Both the position numbers and the translations under genes were made by a program. DNA of 64,000 nucleotides from assembly GCA_949293335.1 (NCBI GenBank), contig CASFDA010000029.1, positions 1 to 64,000 on the forward strand, written 5' to 3'. Each line of letters opens with the position of its first letter. Within the stretch, counting starts at the first letter, position 1. Positions 45,366 through 53,903 of this stretch are shown one piece after another. Source of the stretch: an uncultured Spirochaetales bacterium. GTDB lineage: Bacteria > Spirochaetota > Spirochaetia > Sphaerochaetales > Sphaerochaetaceae. Below the pieces are notes generated by a model. It saw only the letters and a list, made by a program, of their open reading frames with translations. It did no database searches and was not told where the DNA came from.

Positions 45366-46397
45366 ATGTATATAAAGACAAAGAAAGATCTGGAAAAGAG
45401 GCTTGTACTGAAAGTAGACGAGAGAAAGTGGAGTGAGGACATGCCTCATCTGCCAATACTCATATCCGATCACATCTTCTCCCTTATTGATCCAGATGAT
45501 CCTGACGATCCCATCAGGAGACAGTTCGTGCCATCTTGCCTTGAGGAAGAAGACAATGTCGGCGACATGGATCCGCTTGAGGAAGTCAGGAATGAAAAAG
45601 CAAAGAGATTCATACACACATATGAAAACAGAGCCGTACTTTTGATGACAGACCGGTGCTTTTCCTATTGCAGGCATTGTTTCAGGCGCCGCTTCACGGG
45701 AACAGAGATCGGGGAAGTGCGCGATGAAGAACTGGAGGAAATAGGAGCATACATCAAAGAGCACAGTGAGATAAAGGAGATCCTGCTTTCTGGCGGTGAC
45801 ATGTTCACGATCAGCAACAAGCGCATTGATCAGATACTCTCCTTTTTGAAGGCAAGAAGGGATGACATTATCCTCCGTCTCTGCACAAGGGCACTTGTAT
45901 CAGAGCCGAAGAGATTTGATGACGAGCTCTTTTCAGTTCTCAGGAAGAATCAGAAAGGTGCTCCTTATTTTCTGATGACGCAGTTCAATCACCCAAGAGA
46001 GATTACTGCAAAAAGCATTGGAATAATTAACAAGTTCATCGACATCGGGATAATACCTTTCAACCAGAGCGTGCTTCTGAAAGGGGTGAATGATTCTGCG
46101 GATGTACAGGTTGAACTTGCAGAGAAACTACTTCTCAACAGGATAAAGCCCTACTACCTTTTCCAGGGAGACCTTGTGAAAGGAACAATACATCTCAGAG
46201 TCGATGTGAAAAAGGGGCTAGAGATCGAGAAAGAGATGAGGAAACGCCTTTCCGGACTTGCTATGCCGGCATATACGATGGATCTCCCCCAAGGCGGAGG
46301 AAAAGTGATCATGACCTACAATTACTACATCGGTGAGGATGAAGATGGATATAAAATAGAATCCCCCTTCGGTGGGAAGAGGGATTATCCAAAATAA
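45366..46397 (+). CDS. epmB: radical SAM lysine 2,3-aminomutase-like protein, probably EpmB
   Basis: EpmB converts L-lysine to (R)-beta-lysine, the substrate EpmA attaches to EF-P; the family also includes lysine and glutamate 2,3-aminomutases. The 343-residue protein has the radical SAM cluster motif CFSYCRHCFRRRF (CxxxCxxC), the SAM-binding EILLSGGDMFTISN, the KamA motif LMTQFNHPREIT and LLKGVND. The length matches EpmB, shorter than clostridial KamA. The location 0.5 kb downstream of epmA-efp on the same strand strongly supports the EpmB role. EpmC (hydroxylase) is not seen. Confidence 0.88.
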   Translation: MYIKTKKDLEKRLVLKVDERKWSEDMPHLPILISDHIFSLIDPDDPDDPIRRQFVPSCLEEEDNVGDMDPLEEVRNEKAKRFIHTYENRAVLLMTDRCFSYCRHCFRRRFTGTEIGEVRDEELEEIGAYIKEHSEIKEILLSGGDMFTISNKRIDQILSFLKARRDDIILRLCTRALVSEPKRFDDELFSVLRKNQKGAPYFLMTQFNHPREITAKSIGIINKFIDIGIIPFNQSVLLKGVNDSADVQVELAEKLLLNRIKPYYLFQGDLVKGTIHLRVDVKKGLEIEKEMRKRLSGLAMPAYTMDLPQGGGKVIMTYNYYIGEDEDGYKIESPFGGKRDYPK

Positions 46398-46410
46398 GCT
46401 GATATCTTTA

Positions 46411-48600
46411 TTACAAAAGAGAGGAGAGAATGCGGTCAACTTCGCTTCTTCTTATATTATTGCGGACGGTACTATAATCTGCATTCGGATCTGGTTCTCC
46501 AAATACAGGGTTTCCTCCGATCACATTCTCCGGAACAGTGATATTGTATGCACTCAGGTCAAGTCTCGAAAGAACTTCGTACACAAGCCTTTCAACAGCG
46601 TTCACTGTGTTTTCCTGATATGCTGAAAGTCCAGGATATTCCTTGCCTCCTTCACCAGAGAGTGCACTCAGGATATCTGCTGAAGTATTGTAGATTATCT
46701 CATCAAATGCAGTCTCCCCATCACCCTGAGTCGCAAGGAGGAGGTTCTCTCCTACTTTATCAGCCACAATATTCTCAATTCCTTCAAGCGAAGTCATCAC
46801 GCTGTCTGTAATTTCGGATACGAACGCATCCTTGTTCTCAAGGACCTTTGAAGTGACTTCAGATACAAACTCATCCTCATGAGAAAGGACTTCAGCAACC
46901 ACCTCGGATACAAACGCATCCTTTTCAGCAAGAACATTCTCTGTAACAGACGCTACGAATTCATCCTCATGCGCAAGAACCGCATCCCTAACTTCGCTGA
47001 CGAAGACATCCCTGTTTTCCATCACCTTGGATGCGACCGCATCAACAAATTCAGCCTCGTGTGAGAGGACTTCATTTGTGACATCTTCAACAAATGCGTC
47101 TCTTCCTTCGAGTACCTTTTCAGACACGCGCTCGATGAAGTAAGGTTCATTCTCAAGCACCACAGATGCAACGCGCTCTACAAAGTAAGGCTCATTCTCT
47201 ATGATCCTGTTTACAATATCCTTTACATATGCAGCTTCGTTGGCAAGAACAGCGTCTGTAACTTCAGACACGAACGCATCCCTGTTTTCCATCACCTTGG
47301 ATGCAACTATATCAACAAACTCATCCTCATGCGCCATTACAGCTTCGGTTGCAGCCTGAACAAGCTCTTCCTTATTGCTGTCGACTGCAGTCCTGATGTA
47401 TTCCTGCACAAACGGCCATTCATTATTGACATAACTGATCACATTGTCTGTTATGCTCTTCTCGATGCTTGCCTCGGTCTGTGTCCTGACAAGAGCAGCA
47501 ACTTCATTTACAAATGCATCTCTTCCAGAGAGGACTTCAGCTGCGACTTCAGATACAAACGCATCCTTTCCTCTAAGGACATTCTCTGTAACAGACGCTA
47601 CGAACTCATCCTCGTGAGAAAGGACTTCTGCTGCAACTTCGCTGACAAACGCGTCTTTTCCTTCAAGTACTTTGGCAGCGACTTCAGACACGAACTGATC
47701 TTTGTATGTGAGGACCTCGGAAGCCACTTGGGATACAAACGCATCCTTTCCTCTAAGAACATTATCTGTAACAGACGCTACGAACTCATCCTCATGAGAA
47801 AGGACCGCAGCTGCAACTTCAGCGACGAACGCGTCTTTTCCTTCAAGCACTTTGGCCGCCACTTCAGACACGAACGCATCCTTTTCAGCAAGGACATTCT
47901 CTGTCACAGATGCTATGAACTCATCCTCATGAGAAAGGACCGCAGCTGTAACTTCACTGACGAATGCATCCTTTTCTTCAAGCACTCTGTCTGCCACTTC
48001 GGACACGAACTGATCTTTTCTGGAAAGAACTTCATTTGCAACTTCTTCCACAAAGGCATCCTTGTTTGCCATTACCTGAGCTGCAACCTGATCTATTACA
48101 TAGGAAGCATTCTCATTTATGTATGCTGTAACGTCATTCCTGACGCTCTCCTCAACTTGAGGAACAAGGGCTGCTATCTCACTTTCCTTTGCGCTGATCT
48201 TGCTGTCAATATCGGCATTGACGGAATCTTTCACAAGCGCATAGAGAGCCTCAGGATCCTGTGAGACACTATCTATGATCAATGATACGATCTGATCCTT
48301 ATCTGCCTCATCCAATGTCACAGAAGCAGATGCTGAAGCATCGCCTACTTTTGAAGAGAGAGCAGTTGCGAGACTGTCGATGAAGGCCTCATCCGAAAGA
48401 AGATAGTCTTTCAGCTCTTCCTTGTTAGCATCACTCAGCTCAGAGAGGCCGAATACAGCGCTCATGCCCTGCGCCTGACGATTTTCTGCACTTTCCAACC
48501 CTGAGCCTTCTGCTGGACGAACTTGCCAGATCAGAGCAAAAAGAAAGATTGCAAGAACCACGGAGAATGACAAAATCACGTATCTCAAGTGTTTACCCAT
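46411..48600 (-). CDS. membrane-anchored protein of tandem 15-residue helical repeats
   Basis: I do not recognise a named family. The 729-residue protein has an N-terminal membrane anchor (LRYVILSFSVVLAIFLFALI) and then two arrays of 15-residue repeats, about 14 and 13 copies, of the type KDAFVSEVAAEVLSH / EDEFVASVTENVLAE. Hydrophobic residues recur at fixed positions (F-V, V, V-L), giving amphipathic helices. A 15-residue period fits a right-handed coiled coil (15/4), as known from YadA stalks. The DNA shows matching 45-bp tandem repeats. The ATG at 48600 has GAGGTTGG upstream. The C-terminal 100 residues are non-repetitive. Probably a periplasm-spanning or surface stalk or tether. Confidence 0.75.
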   Translation of the reverse strand: MGKHLRYVILSFSVVLAIFLFALIWQVRPAEGSGLESAENRQAQGMSAVFGLSELSDANKEELKDYLLSDEAFIDSLATALSSKVGDASASASVTLDEADKDQIVSLIIDSVSQDPEALYALVKDSVNADIDSKISAKESEIAALVPQVEESVRNDVTAYINENASYVIDQVAAQVMANKDAFVEEVANEVLSRKDQFVSEVADRVLEEKDAFVSEVTAAVLSHEDEFIASVTENVLAEKDAFVSEVAAKVLEGKDAFVAEVAAAVLSHEDEFVASVTDNVLRGKDAFVSQVASEVLTYKDQFVSEVAAKVLEGKDAFVSEVAAEVLSHEDEFVASVTENVLRGKDAFVSEVAAEVLSGRDAFVNEVAALVRTQTEASIEKSITDNVISYVNNEWPFVQEYIRTAVDSNKEELVQAATEAVMAHEDEFVDIVASKVMENRDAFVSEVTDAVLANEAAYVKDIVNRIIENEPYFVERVASVVLENEPYFIERVSEKVLEGRDAFVEDVTNEVLSHEAEFVDAVASKVMENRDVFVSEVRDAVLAHEDEFVASVTENVLAEKDAFVSEVVAEVLSHEDEFVSEVTSKVLENKDAFVSEITDSVMTSLEGIENIVADKVGENLLLATQGDGETAFDEIIYNTSADILSALSGEGGKEYPGLSAYQENTVNAVERLVYEVLSRLDLSAYNITVPENVIGGNPVFGEPDPNADYSTVRNNIRRSEVDRILSSLL

Positions 48601-48695
48601 ATCCAACCTCAACAAAGAAAAGGACGAGATTATTGAAAAAACGCCTTCAACTTTAATTTTAGATTCTAAAGCAAAGAGGTATCACGTGCAATTAT

Positions 48696-49289
48696 TTATT
48701 CTTTTTTGTCCCTTTTCTCTATTTCTTTTATGCATTCAAGAACTTTCCTTTCAAGTTCAGCCTTTGATCCTGTGTTTTCAATCACGTATACATCTTTATT
48801 GGAAGAGAAGATCTTTTTCCCTATGTTTTCCTGACTTCTGGTCCTTTTCTCAAAATCTTCTGCGCTGGTTCCGTTCCGCAGAAAAGCCCTCTCCTGCCGC
48901 ACTTCATACGGTGCTGTCACGAATAAAAAGCAATCAGAGATCTCATCAAGACCAAGACGCTCGAGAATAGCCGCATTTATGACCACATCGGAAGAAGATG
49001 AATCAATTATCTCCTTCGTCTTTCTCCTCATGTATGGATGGCTTATGCTCTCAAGTTTCTCAAGATTTTCCCTTGCGGAGAAACAAAGTTTCGACAATGC
49101 CTTCCTGTCGACAAAACCATCATCTGTTTCGACTGCGGAGCCAAATGCATCTATTATCCTCTCTTTCTCATCAATTAATGCATCATGCCCGAGCTTGTCC
49201 TCATCGATTATCAGATAGCCGGAAGAAGAGAGGATTTTAGCCACTTCGTCTTTCCCGCTGCATGAAAGACCCAATAGTCCGATGACCAT
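48696..49289 (-). CDS. coaE: dephospho-CoA kinase
   Basis: CoaE phosphorylates dephospho-CoA, the last step of coenzyme A synthesis. The 197-residue protein begins VIGLLGLSCSGKDEVAKIL (P-loop, with SCSGKDE in place of the usual TGGIASGKS), followed by IIDEDKLGHDAL (the conserved substrate Asp) and the CoA-binding HPYMRRKTKEII motif. It overlaps the polA stop (TGATG) and is the last gene of the nadE-polA run. The P-loop is slightly unusual but complete. Confidence 0.93.
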   Translation of the reverse strand: MVIGLLGLSCSGKDEVAKILSSSGYLIIDEDKLGHDALIDEKERIIDAFGSAVETDDGFVDRKALSKLCFSARENLEKLESISHPYMRRKTKEIIDSSSSDVVINAAILERLGLDEISDCFLFVTAPYEVRQERAFLRNGTSAEDFEKRTRSQENIGKKIFSSNKDVYVIENTGSKAELERKVLECIKEIEKRDKKE

Positions 49290-52132
49290 CAGTGCATACC
49301 TCCCCAGGACGGGAATGCCTCCAGGGAAGCTCTCACCGGTACAGGAAGCTTAGTAGTGTTCTCCATCGTCTCCTTGATTATTACAGATAGCCTTTCGCAG
49401 TCATTTTCAGGGCATTCGAATATCAGTTCATCGTGCACTTGAAGAAGGAGCATATCCAGAAGTTTGTCATCAAGAGCGAGCATCGCCCTCTTCATGACTT
49501 CACTTGCACTTCCTTGGATGACAGTATTGACAGCGACCCGCTCAGCCGCGCTCTTTTCTGTCTTGTTCCTGCTGTTGATTCCGATAACAGTCCTGCGGTG
49601 TCCGAACATCGTAGTCACGTAACCTTTTTCCTCGGCACTCCTGACTGTCTGCTGGACAAAATCCTTGACCCCTGAATATCTATCAAAATATTTCTTGATG
49701 AAATCACTTGCCTCTGCTCTGGAAATATCAAGCTCATTCGACAGACGGAAAGCGGACATTCCATACATGATCCCAAAGTTTATCGTCTTTGCGATTCTCC
49801 GCTCAGAAGGAGTTATTTCATCGATCTTTTTCCCGAAAAGGAGGCCTGCAGTATACCTATGTACATCCTCTCCACTCAAGAAAGCTTCAGACAAAGCCTT
49901 ATCCCCGCTCATATTCGCAAGCATCACCAGCTCGACCTGCGAATAGTCTGCGCTTATGAACGTATATCCATCCTTTGCCACAAACGCATCCCTGATGAGC
50001 CGTCCCTCTTCAGTCCTTACCGGAATGTTCTGAAGATTCGGGTCACTGCTTGAAAGACGTCCGGTAGCAGTCCCTGTCTGATTGAAACTGGTATGTATCC
50101 TTCCATCCTTGTCCTTGAGCGTCGGAAGGACATCGATATAAGTACTCTTCAGCTTTGCGCTCTGCCTGTACTGAAGAATATCCTCGATTATCTTTCCACC
50201 CTCTTTCCTGAGGCTCTCGAGCGTAGAGACGTCTGTTGAATAACCCCTCTGTGTCTTCTTTCCGGTCTCGAACTTCTTCTCTTCGAACAGAACCGTTCCA
50301 AGCTGCCTCGTCGAGTTGATGTTAAATTCGTGTCCAGCCTCCTGATAAATTGAAGAGACGAGAGACTCGATCGATTTCTCACTCTTTTTCCTGAGTATCT
50401 CCATCTTCTCATCAGAAAGCAGTATTCCGTTCCTTTCCATCGTCGCAAGCACACGGATCAGAGGAAGTTCGATCGTCATGTAGGGATCTATCAGGTTGCT
50501 GTCCTTCAGTCTTGCGGAAAGCAGCTTGTATAGACGCAAGGCAAGGTCGCTGTCCTCCCCGGAGTACTTGACTGCATCATCAATGCCAACATCGCTGAAA
50601 TCCATTCCATTCTTCACGACATCTGAAAAGTGCAGGGTCTTGTATCCCAAGTATTTCCCAGCAAGGTCATCCAGACTGAAACGCTGAGCGTTCGAATCCA
50701 GCATCCAGGCGGCAACCATCGTATCAAAGGCAATGTTCTTTATGTCCTCACCTATACGCCAGAGAACCTTCAAGTCAAACTTTATATTCTGCCCGACAAC
50801 CCTGAGACGACCTGATGTTATATAGTCATGAATGACTTTGATTATCTCATCTTTCCATGGAACTGGCTCTTTTGAGATGACGAGAGGAACGTAATAGCCT
50901 TTCTTTATCTCATATGAGAATGAGAAACCGACAAGTTCGGAAGACTCTCCAAGACCGGTAGTCTCTGTATCGAAAGCAATCAGGGAAGAGTTCTTCTTCA
51001 TTGCATCCTCAAACAGCATCCGCAGGGTCGAGGCATCCTCAACCAACTTGTATTCACCCTCTCCCCGAAGCGCAAGCTCCTCTTTCGTAAAACCGTCATC
51101 GCTTTCCGCAACTACACTACTCTCCTCTCCTATCCTCTTGAGGAGCATCCTCGCCTGATGAGCCTCGAAATCCTTTTTCGCGTTTTCCCTGTTGACCCTA
51201 TTGAAAGAGAGGGAAGAGAAATCAAAATCATCATCAAGGGCATCAAAAGAGAGAGTGATCAGCTTTCTGGAAAGTTGCGCCATCTCCTTGCCTTCCTCGA
51301 GCTTCTTCCTGCTGACTCCTGCGATATTCGAAAGGTTGCGGTAAATCCCATCGAGGGAGATGTACTCCTCCAATAGCTTCCGGGCACCTTTTTCGCCTAT
51401 TCCCTTCACCCCGGGAACGTTGTCTGCAGAATCTCCCAAAAGCGACAGGTAGTCCAGCATTTGCTCGGGATATACTCCATACTCATTCCTGACTTCATCT
51501 CTTCCATAGAGGCTGTACTCTCCGTTGCCTTTTCCAGGCCGTAGCGCCTTGACAGATGGAGAGACAAGCTGGAGCAGATCCTTGTCCCCTGTGACCATGA
51601 TGGTCATCACACCCTCTTCTGTTGCCTTCCTAGTCAGGCTTGCCATCACATCATCTGCTTCAAATCCTGCTTTCGAAAGGACTGTGATGTTCATCTTCTT
51701 CAGAGTCTCTGTGATCATCGGGACCTGTGCGTGAAGATCTTCCGGAGCCTTATCCCTGTTCGCTTTGTACTCCGGATACATTATGTGCCTGAAAGTCGGT
51801 TCCTTTTCATCCATCGTCACAGCGATGTAGTCCATCGTGTACTTGTTCATGAGCATGAGAAGCGTATTGAAGAAACCGACATATGAACTTATGTTATGCC
51901 CATCCCTATCGGTAAGAGGACGGGAAAGGAAAGCAAAATAGGAGCGGTATATGATCGAATAGCCATCGATGACGTAAAGAGTCTTCAAGTACTCTCTTTC
52001 TTCCTTCTCTTTCTTTATCTCTTTCTTCTCCCTCTCATCCTGCATCCTCTTTGCAAGATCTTTCTCCTTCTTCTCTCTTTCAGCTTTCAGCATCTCCTGA
52101 TCAAGGTCGGAAGATGAAAACAAATCGTCCAT
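49289..52132 (-). CDS. polA: DNA polymerase I
   Basis: Pol I fills gaps and removes RNA primers. The 947-residue protein has a 5' nuclease domain (LYVIDGYSIIYRSYFAF, then EADDVMASL), a 3'-5' exonuclease domain whose ExoI motif IAFDTETTGLG is intact, and a family A polymerase domain (DPNLQNIPVRTEEGRLIRDA, FISADYSQVELVMLA, RIAKTINFGIMYGMSAF, VHDELIFECP). Before the 5' nuclease there is an unusual charged, probably helical extension of about 50 residues (KAEREKKEKDLAKRMQDERE and so on). The ATG at 52132 overlaps the upstream stop, with GGAGG 4 nt before it. Confidence 0.98.
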   Translation of the reverse strand: MDDLFSSSDLDQEMLKAEREKKEKDLAKRMQDEREKKEIKKEKEEREYLKTLYVIDGYSIIYRSYFAFLSRPLTDRDGHNISSYVGFFNTLLMLMNKYTMDYIAVTMDEKEPTFRHIMYPEYKANRDKAPEDLHAQVPMITETLKKMNITVLSKAGFEADDVMASLTRKATEEGVMTIMVTGDKDLLQLVSPSVKALRPGKGNGEYSLYGRDEVRNEYGVYPEQMLDYLSLLGDSADNVPGVKGIGEKGARKLLEEYISLDGIYRNLSNIAGVSRKKLEEGKEMAQLSRKLITLSFDALDDDFDFSSLSFNRVNRENAKKDFEAHQARMLLKRIGEESSVVAESDDGFTKEELALRGEGEYKLVEDASTLRMLFEDAMKKNSSLIAFDTETTGLGESSELVGFSFSYEIKKGYYVPLVISKEPVPWKDEIIKVIHDYITSGRLRVVGQNIKFDLKVLWRIGEDIKNIAFDTMVAAWMLDSNAQRFSLDDLAGKYLGYKTLHFSDVVKNGMDFSDVGIDDAVKYSGEDSDLALRLYKLLSARLKDSNLIDPYMTIELPLIRVLATMERNGILLSDEKMEILRKKSEKSIESLVSSIYQEAGHEFNINSTRQLGTVLFEEKKFETGKKTQRGYSTDVSTLESLRKEGGKIIEDILQYRQSAKLKSTYIDVLPTLKDKDGRIHTSFNQTGTATGRLSSSDPNLQNIPVRTEEGRLIRDAFVAKDGYTFISADYSQVELVMLANMSGDKALSEAFLSGEDVHRYTAGLLFGKKIDEITPSERRIAKTINFGIMYGMSAFRLSNELDISRAEASDFIKKYFDRYSGVKDFVQQTVRSAEEKGYVTTMFGHRRTVIGINSRNKTEKSAAERVAVNTVIQGSASEVMKRAMLALDDKLLDMLLLQVHDELIFECPENDCERLSVIIKETMENTTKLPVPVRASLEAFPSWGGMH

Positions 52133-52887
52133 CACACCTCCAGCACCATGCCGTCATATGCACTCTGGGCAAACGGCATATAGCTTCTATTTATTTCCTC
52201 GCACGAGGTTTCATGATTGATATGGGTAAAATAACATTTTCCCGGCTTGATTTTCCTGGCAGCCTCAATAGCCTCAGAAAAAGAAAAATGTGTCGGATGA
52301 CTCTTTTCCCTCAGCGCGCCGATGACAAGGACATCCAACCCGGCAAGTGCCTGATATGTCTCATCAGGGATAAATGAAACATCTGTAAGATATGCGAAGT
52401 TGCCTATCCTGTAGCCAAGGATATCTATGCAACCATGACGAAGAGGAAGAGCCTCTATCTCAATGTCCTTTATCCTGAAAGTCTCAAATGGCTCCACTAT
52501 ATGTCCGGTTGCCATTGGAAGACCATGGAAGAAGCGGTCAGAAAAAGCATATGGAAACTTCTTTTCTATCTCTCCAATTGTTCTCTTATCTCCATAAATG
52601 GGCATCCTTTTGTCTAGAGAGAACACCCTCAAGTCATCAAAACCCATGATATGATCTGAATGTGCATGGGTATAGACAATTGCATCGAGCCTATTGAGAC
52701 CTGAACGCACTCCGCCTAAACGGAACTCATATCCAGTATCGATGACTATATCGGTCTCCCTTTCATGAAGCCAGATGCTCGACCTATATCTCTTGTCCCT
52801 ATCGTCCTTGCTTCTGCAGACCGGACAAGAACAGCCAAGAACAGGAATTCCATGACTTGTACCGGTTCCGAGAAAGGTAACTCTCAT
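52132..52887 (-). CDS. metallo-beta-lactamase-fold hydrolase, PhnP-like
   Basis: PhnP-type enzymes hydrolyse phosphodiesters such as cyclic ribose phosphates. The 251-residue protein starts VTFLGTGTSHGIPVLGC, then CPVCRSKDDRDKRYRSS (a PhnP-like structural zinc region), with metal ligands in YTHAHSDHIMGFDDLR and a late FTHINHETS. The length matches PhnP. No phosphonate genes are nearby; it lies between an unknown membrane protein and polA with start-stop overlaps, so a general phosphodiesterase role is more likely than phosphonate use. Confidence 0.88.
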   Translation of the reverse strand: MRVTFLGTGTSHGIPVLGCSCPVCRSKDDRDKRYRSSIWLHERETDIVIDTGYEFRLGGVRSGLNRLDAIVYTHAHSDHIMGFDDLRVFSLDKRMPIYGDKRTIGEIEKKFPYAFSDRFFHGLPMATGHIVEPFETFRIKDIEIEALPLRHGCIDILGYRIGNFAYLTDVSFIPDETYQALAGLDVLVIGALREKSHPTHFSFSEAIEAARKIKPGKCYFTHINHETSCEEINRSYMPFAQSAYDGMVLEV

Positions 52888-53318
52888 TGCCCTTGCTCCA
52901 AAGCCTGAATGAATGATGATACCTCTTCCGGCATGTTTCCAGTAAGCATTCTCGCGACATTCGAATTCGAGAAGATATCATCTATGCTCTGTCCAGTGCT
53001 CTCTAGATAGCTGTCCGCCTGTGACGCAACCGCTTCAATATCATTCTCACTCAGGGAAGTGGAAATGATGCCTGACTGCATCAGCATCGATACGATCTGA
53101 GAGCCTTCCCTGCCTGTCACGAAGGACAGGAAACTTCCATCCTCGTTCGGCACTGCACTGGCATCTGGTTCCGATGCCGAGACAAAACCATCACTTTGTG
53201 ACGAGATTCCAAAGAAACTTACAGAGAAACCGGGGAAGAGGAAATAGATGGCAAAATAGATCACACTTGTGATCAATAGGAGGACAAAAGAAGAAAGAAG
53301 TACCTTCAGATGTTCCAC
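52884..53318 (-). CDS. unknown membrane-anchored protein
   Basis: I do not recognise this 144-residue protein. One membrane segment at residues about 7-33 (LSSFVLLLITSVIYFAIYF) is followed by a serine-, acid-rich domain with no cysteines and predicted short helices (IEAVASQADSYLESTGQSID). The GTG start has GGAG upstream. It overlaps the MBL-fold hydrolase gene by 4 nt and follows the outer-membrane-like gene by 9 nt, so it is expressed with both. It may be an envelope protein; no function can be given. Confidence 0.7.
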   Translation of the reverse strand: MEHLKVLLSSFVLLLITSVIYFAIYFLFPGFSVSFFGISSQSDGFVSASEPDASAVPNEDGSFLSFVTGREGSQIVSMLMQSGIISTSLSENDIEAVASQADSYLESTGQSIDDIFSNSNVARMLTGNMPEEVSSFIQALEQGQ

Positions 53319-53327
53319 TTTCAGCTC

Positions 53328-53903
53328 CTAGACGAGAATGAATGAAAGACCGAGTGTCAGGGCACTATTCTCCCAGCTGGGCACATAGTTGTCCTCCCGG
53401 AAAGAACCTGTTGCGGGGACAGAATATTTCAGATCAATCTCCATGGTGTCGTTGATTATGAAACCAAGACCGATGCGATAAGTGAGATGTGAATTCTCTA
53501 CCAGTTCCTTGAAGCCAGTAAATGCCTGATGAGAAGATCCATAATACCCCATGTACCATTCACCATTTTTCTGTACTATCGGCATTGAAATACCGACTCC
53601 AGCGCTGATGCGTATGAAATCCTCAACCTTGAAATAGAGGTCAAGCCCGATATTGTTGTCAAAGACTATGCCATCTGCCAGAGGTGCGATCTGAGAAGAG
53701 AAATCAAGGCGCAGGAAGAATATGTTTATCCTGAGATCAGGACCATATGATATATTCCTCCAATCCCAGAATTCCGAATTGCCACCCATGGCGCTGTAGC
53801 CTTTGCTGTATCCCAGATTCAGCCCCAGTTCCAAGAAGTCAGCACAAAGCGAAAAAGGGACCAATGCAATCAGAAGAACAAGAACTATCAGTTTCTTTCT
53901 CAT
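53328..53903 (-). CDS. outer-membrane beta-barrel-like protein
   Basis: The 191-residue protein has a clear signal peptide (KKLIVLVLLIALVPFSLCAD, cleavage near the AD) and then alternating hydrophobic/aromatic strands (LELGLNLGYSKGYSAMGG, YGPDLRINIFFLRLDFSS, LTYRIGLGFIINDTMEIDLK), ending in a terminal aliphatic strand SALTLGLSFILV as in small beta-barrels. The ATG at 53903 follows GGAGGAGAAAG. It overlaps the nadE stop. It could be a small porin or barrel lipid/ligand-binding protein; the family is not recognised. Confidence 0.75.
   Translation of the reverse strand: MRKKLIVLVLLIALVPFSLCADFLELGLNLGYSKGYSAMGGNSEFWDWRNISYGPDLRINIFFLRLDFSSQIAPLADGIVFDNNIGLDLYFKVEDFIRISAGVGISMPIVQKNGEWYMGYYGSSHQAFTGFKELVENSHLTYRIGLGFIINDTMEIDLKYSVPATGSFREDNYVPSWENSALTLGLSFILV

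Noticed and set aside
46879-48264. Regular 45-bp repeats and a long plus-strand open frame (47329-48264) that could suggest a CRISPR array or a second gene
   Set aside because: The repeats are contiguous with no unique spacers and encode 15-residue repeats on the minus strand; the plus-strand frame is only the antisense shadow of that repeat.
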